Below are positions 29,283 through 29,312 of a stretch of 29,312 nucleotides of DNA, piece by piece. How positions within the stretch are numbered: position 1 is the first letter of the stretch; the number at the start of each line of letters is the position of its first letter. This DNA is from Rhizophagus sp. LPA8_4_AMF. Taxonomy: Eukaryota > Glomeromycota > Glomeromycetes > Glomerales > Glomeraceae. A model generated the notes under the pieces. It made no database searches. It had not been told where the DNA came from and saw only the letters and a list, made by a program, of their open reading frames with translations. Made by a program: the position numbers and the translations under genes. The DNA lies in assembly GCA_021464525.1 (NCBI GenBank), contig JADRCO010000628.1, forward strand, positions 1-29,312, written 5' to 3'.

Positions 29283-29312
29283 ACTAACAAATAAGTCGCA
29301 AAATTTGGACCC

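Noticed and set aside
1-29312. tRNA or rRNA genes
   Set aside because: I looked for a GGTTCGA-type T-loop with a matching acceptor stem and for conserved rRNA words and found none.

Overview
This is a very AT-rich eukaryotic window with short GT-AG introns and many small inverted-repeat elements. Its gene content is a lineage-expanded mix of small kinase-like genes (N-terminal motif close to WTSGNExxDxFI), an F-box gene, a BTB-BACK-TLDc gene and a cytochrome P450. That combination points to an arbuscular mycorrhizal fungus such as Rhizophagus (Glomeromycotina). The organism call is inferred from gene families and base composition; no search was run.

Layout. 930-2425 (-) is a protein-kinase gene broken by two single-base indels. 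A second, decayed copy of its first exon lies upstream at 2985-3399. 3548-4111 is a hAT-like element with an 8-bp target duplication. 5275-10887 (+) is a coiled-coil pseudokinase gene. 12953-13657 (-) is a truncated F-box gene. 14388-15986 (+) is a BTB-BACK-TLDc gene. 18638-23459 (-) is a kinase gene with a very fragmented 3' half. 25011-25393 (-) holds a duplicated, decayed coding fragment. 25789-27531 (-) is a cytochrome P450. The right edge carries a 48-bp palindrome and a 39-bp tandem array.

Main discovery. The AT-rich stretches next to two kinase genes are not empty satellites. On the plus strand, 5527-8326 reads as 26 consecutive exons of exactly 3 nt, each bounded by AG and GT(AAG), followed by one exon of a single nucleotide. 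Joined to two short 5' exons and two large 3' exons they give one open frame of 839 codons. That frame enters the kinase family motif (TSGNEIMDQFI) in the correct phase only if the 1-nt exon is used. On the minus strand, 18638-21866 reads as 28 further exons, most of 3-21 nt, extending the second kinase into a charged C-terminal tail (606 aa in total). Every internal exon of that tail is a multiple of 3 and every intron is phase 1, so any exon could be skipped without losing frame. Both arrays show traces of growth by tandem duplication of intron-plus-micro-exon blocks. I know of no described fungal system of this kind. The exon models come from reading splice signals and frame by hand and need transcript data.

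How the genes relate. The three kinase loci belong to one family: one broken, one predicted catalytic, one predicted pseudokinase (HYN for HRD, DYL for DFG). They look like a birth-and-death family in which micro-exon arrays have been attached to opposite ends of two members. The F-box, BTB-TLDc and P450 genes are unrelated neighbours; no operon-like organisation is expected or seen.
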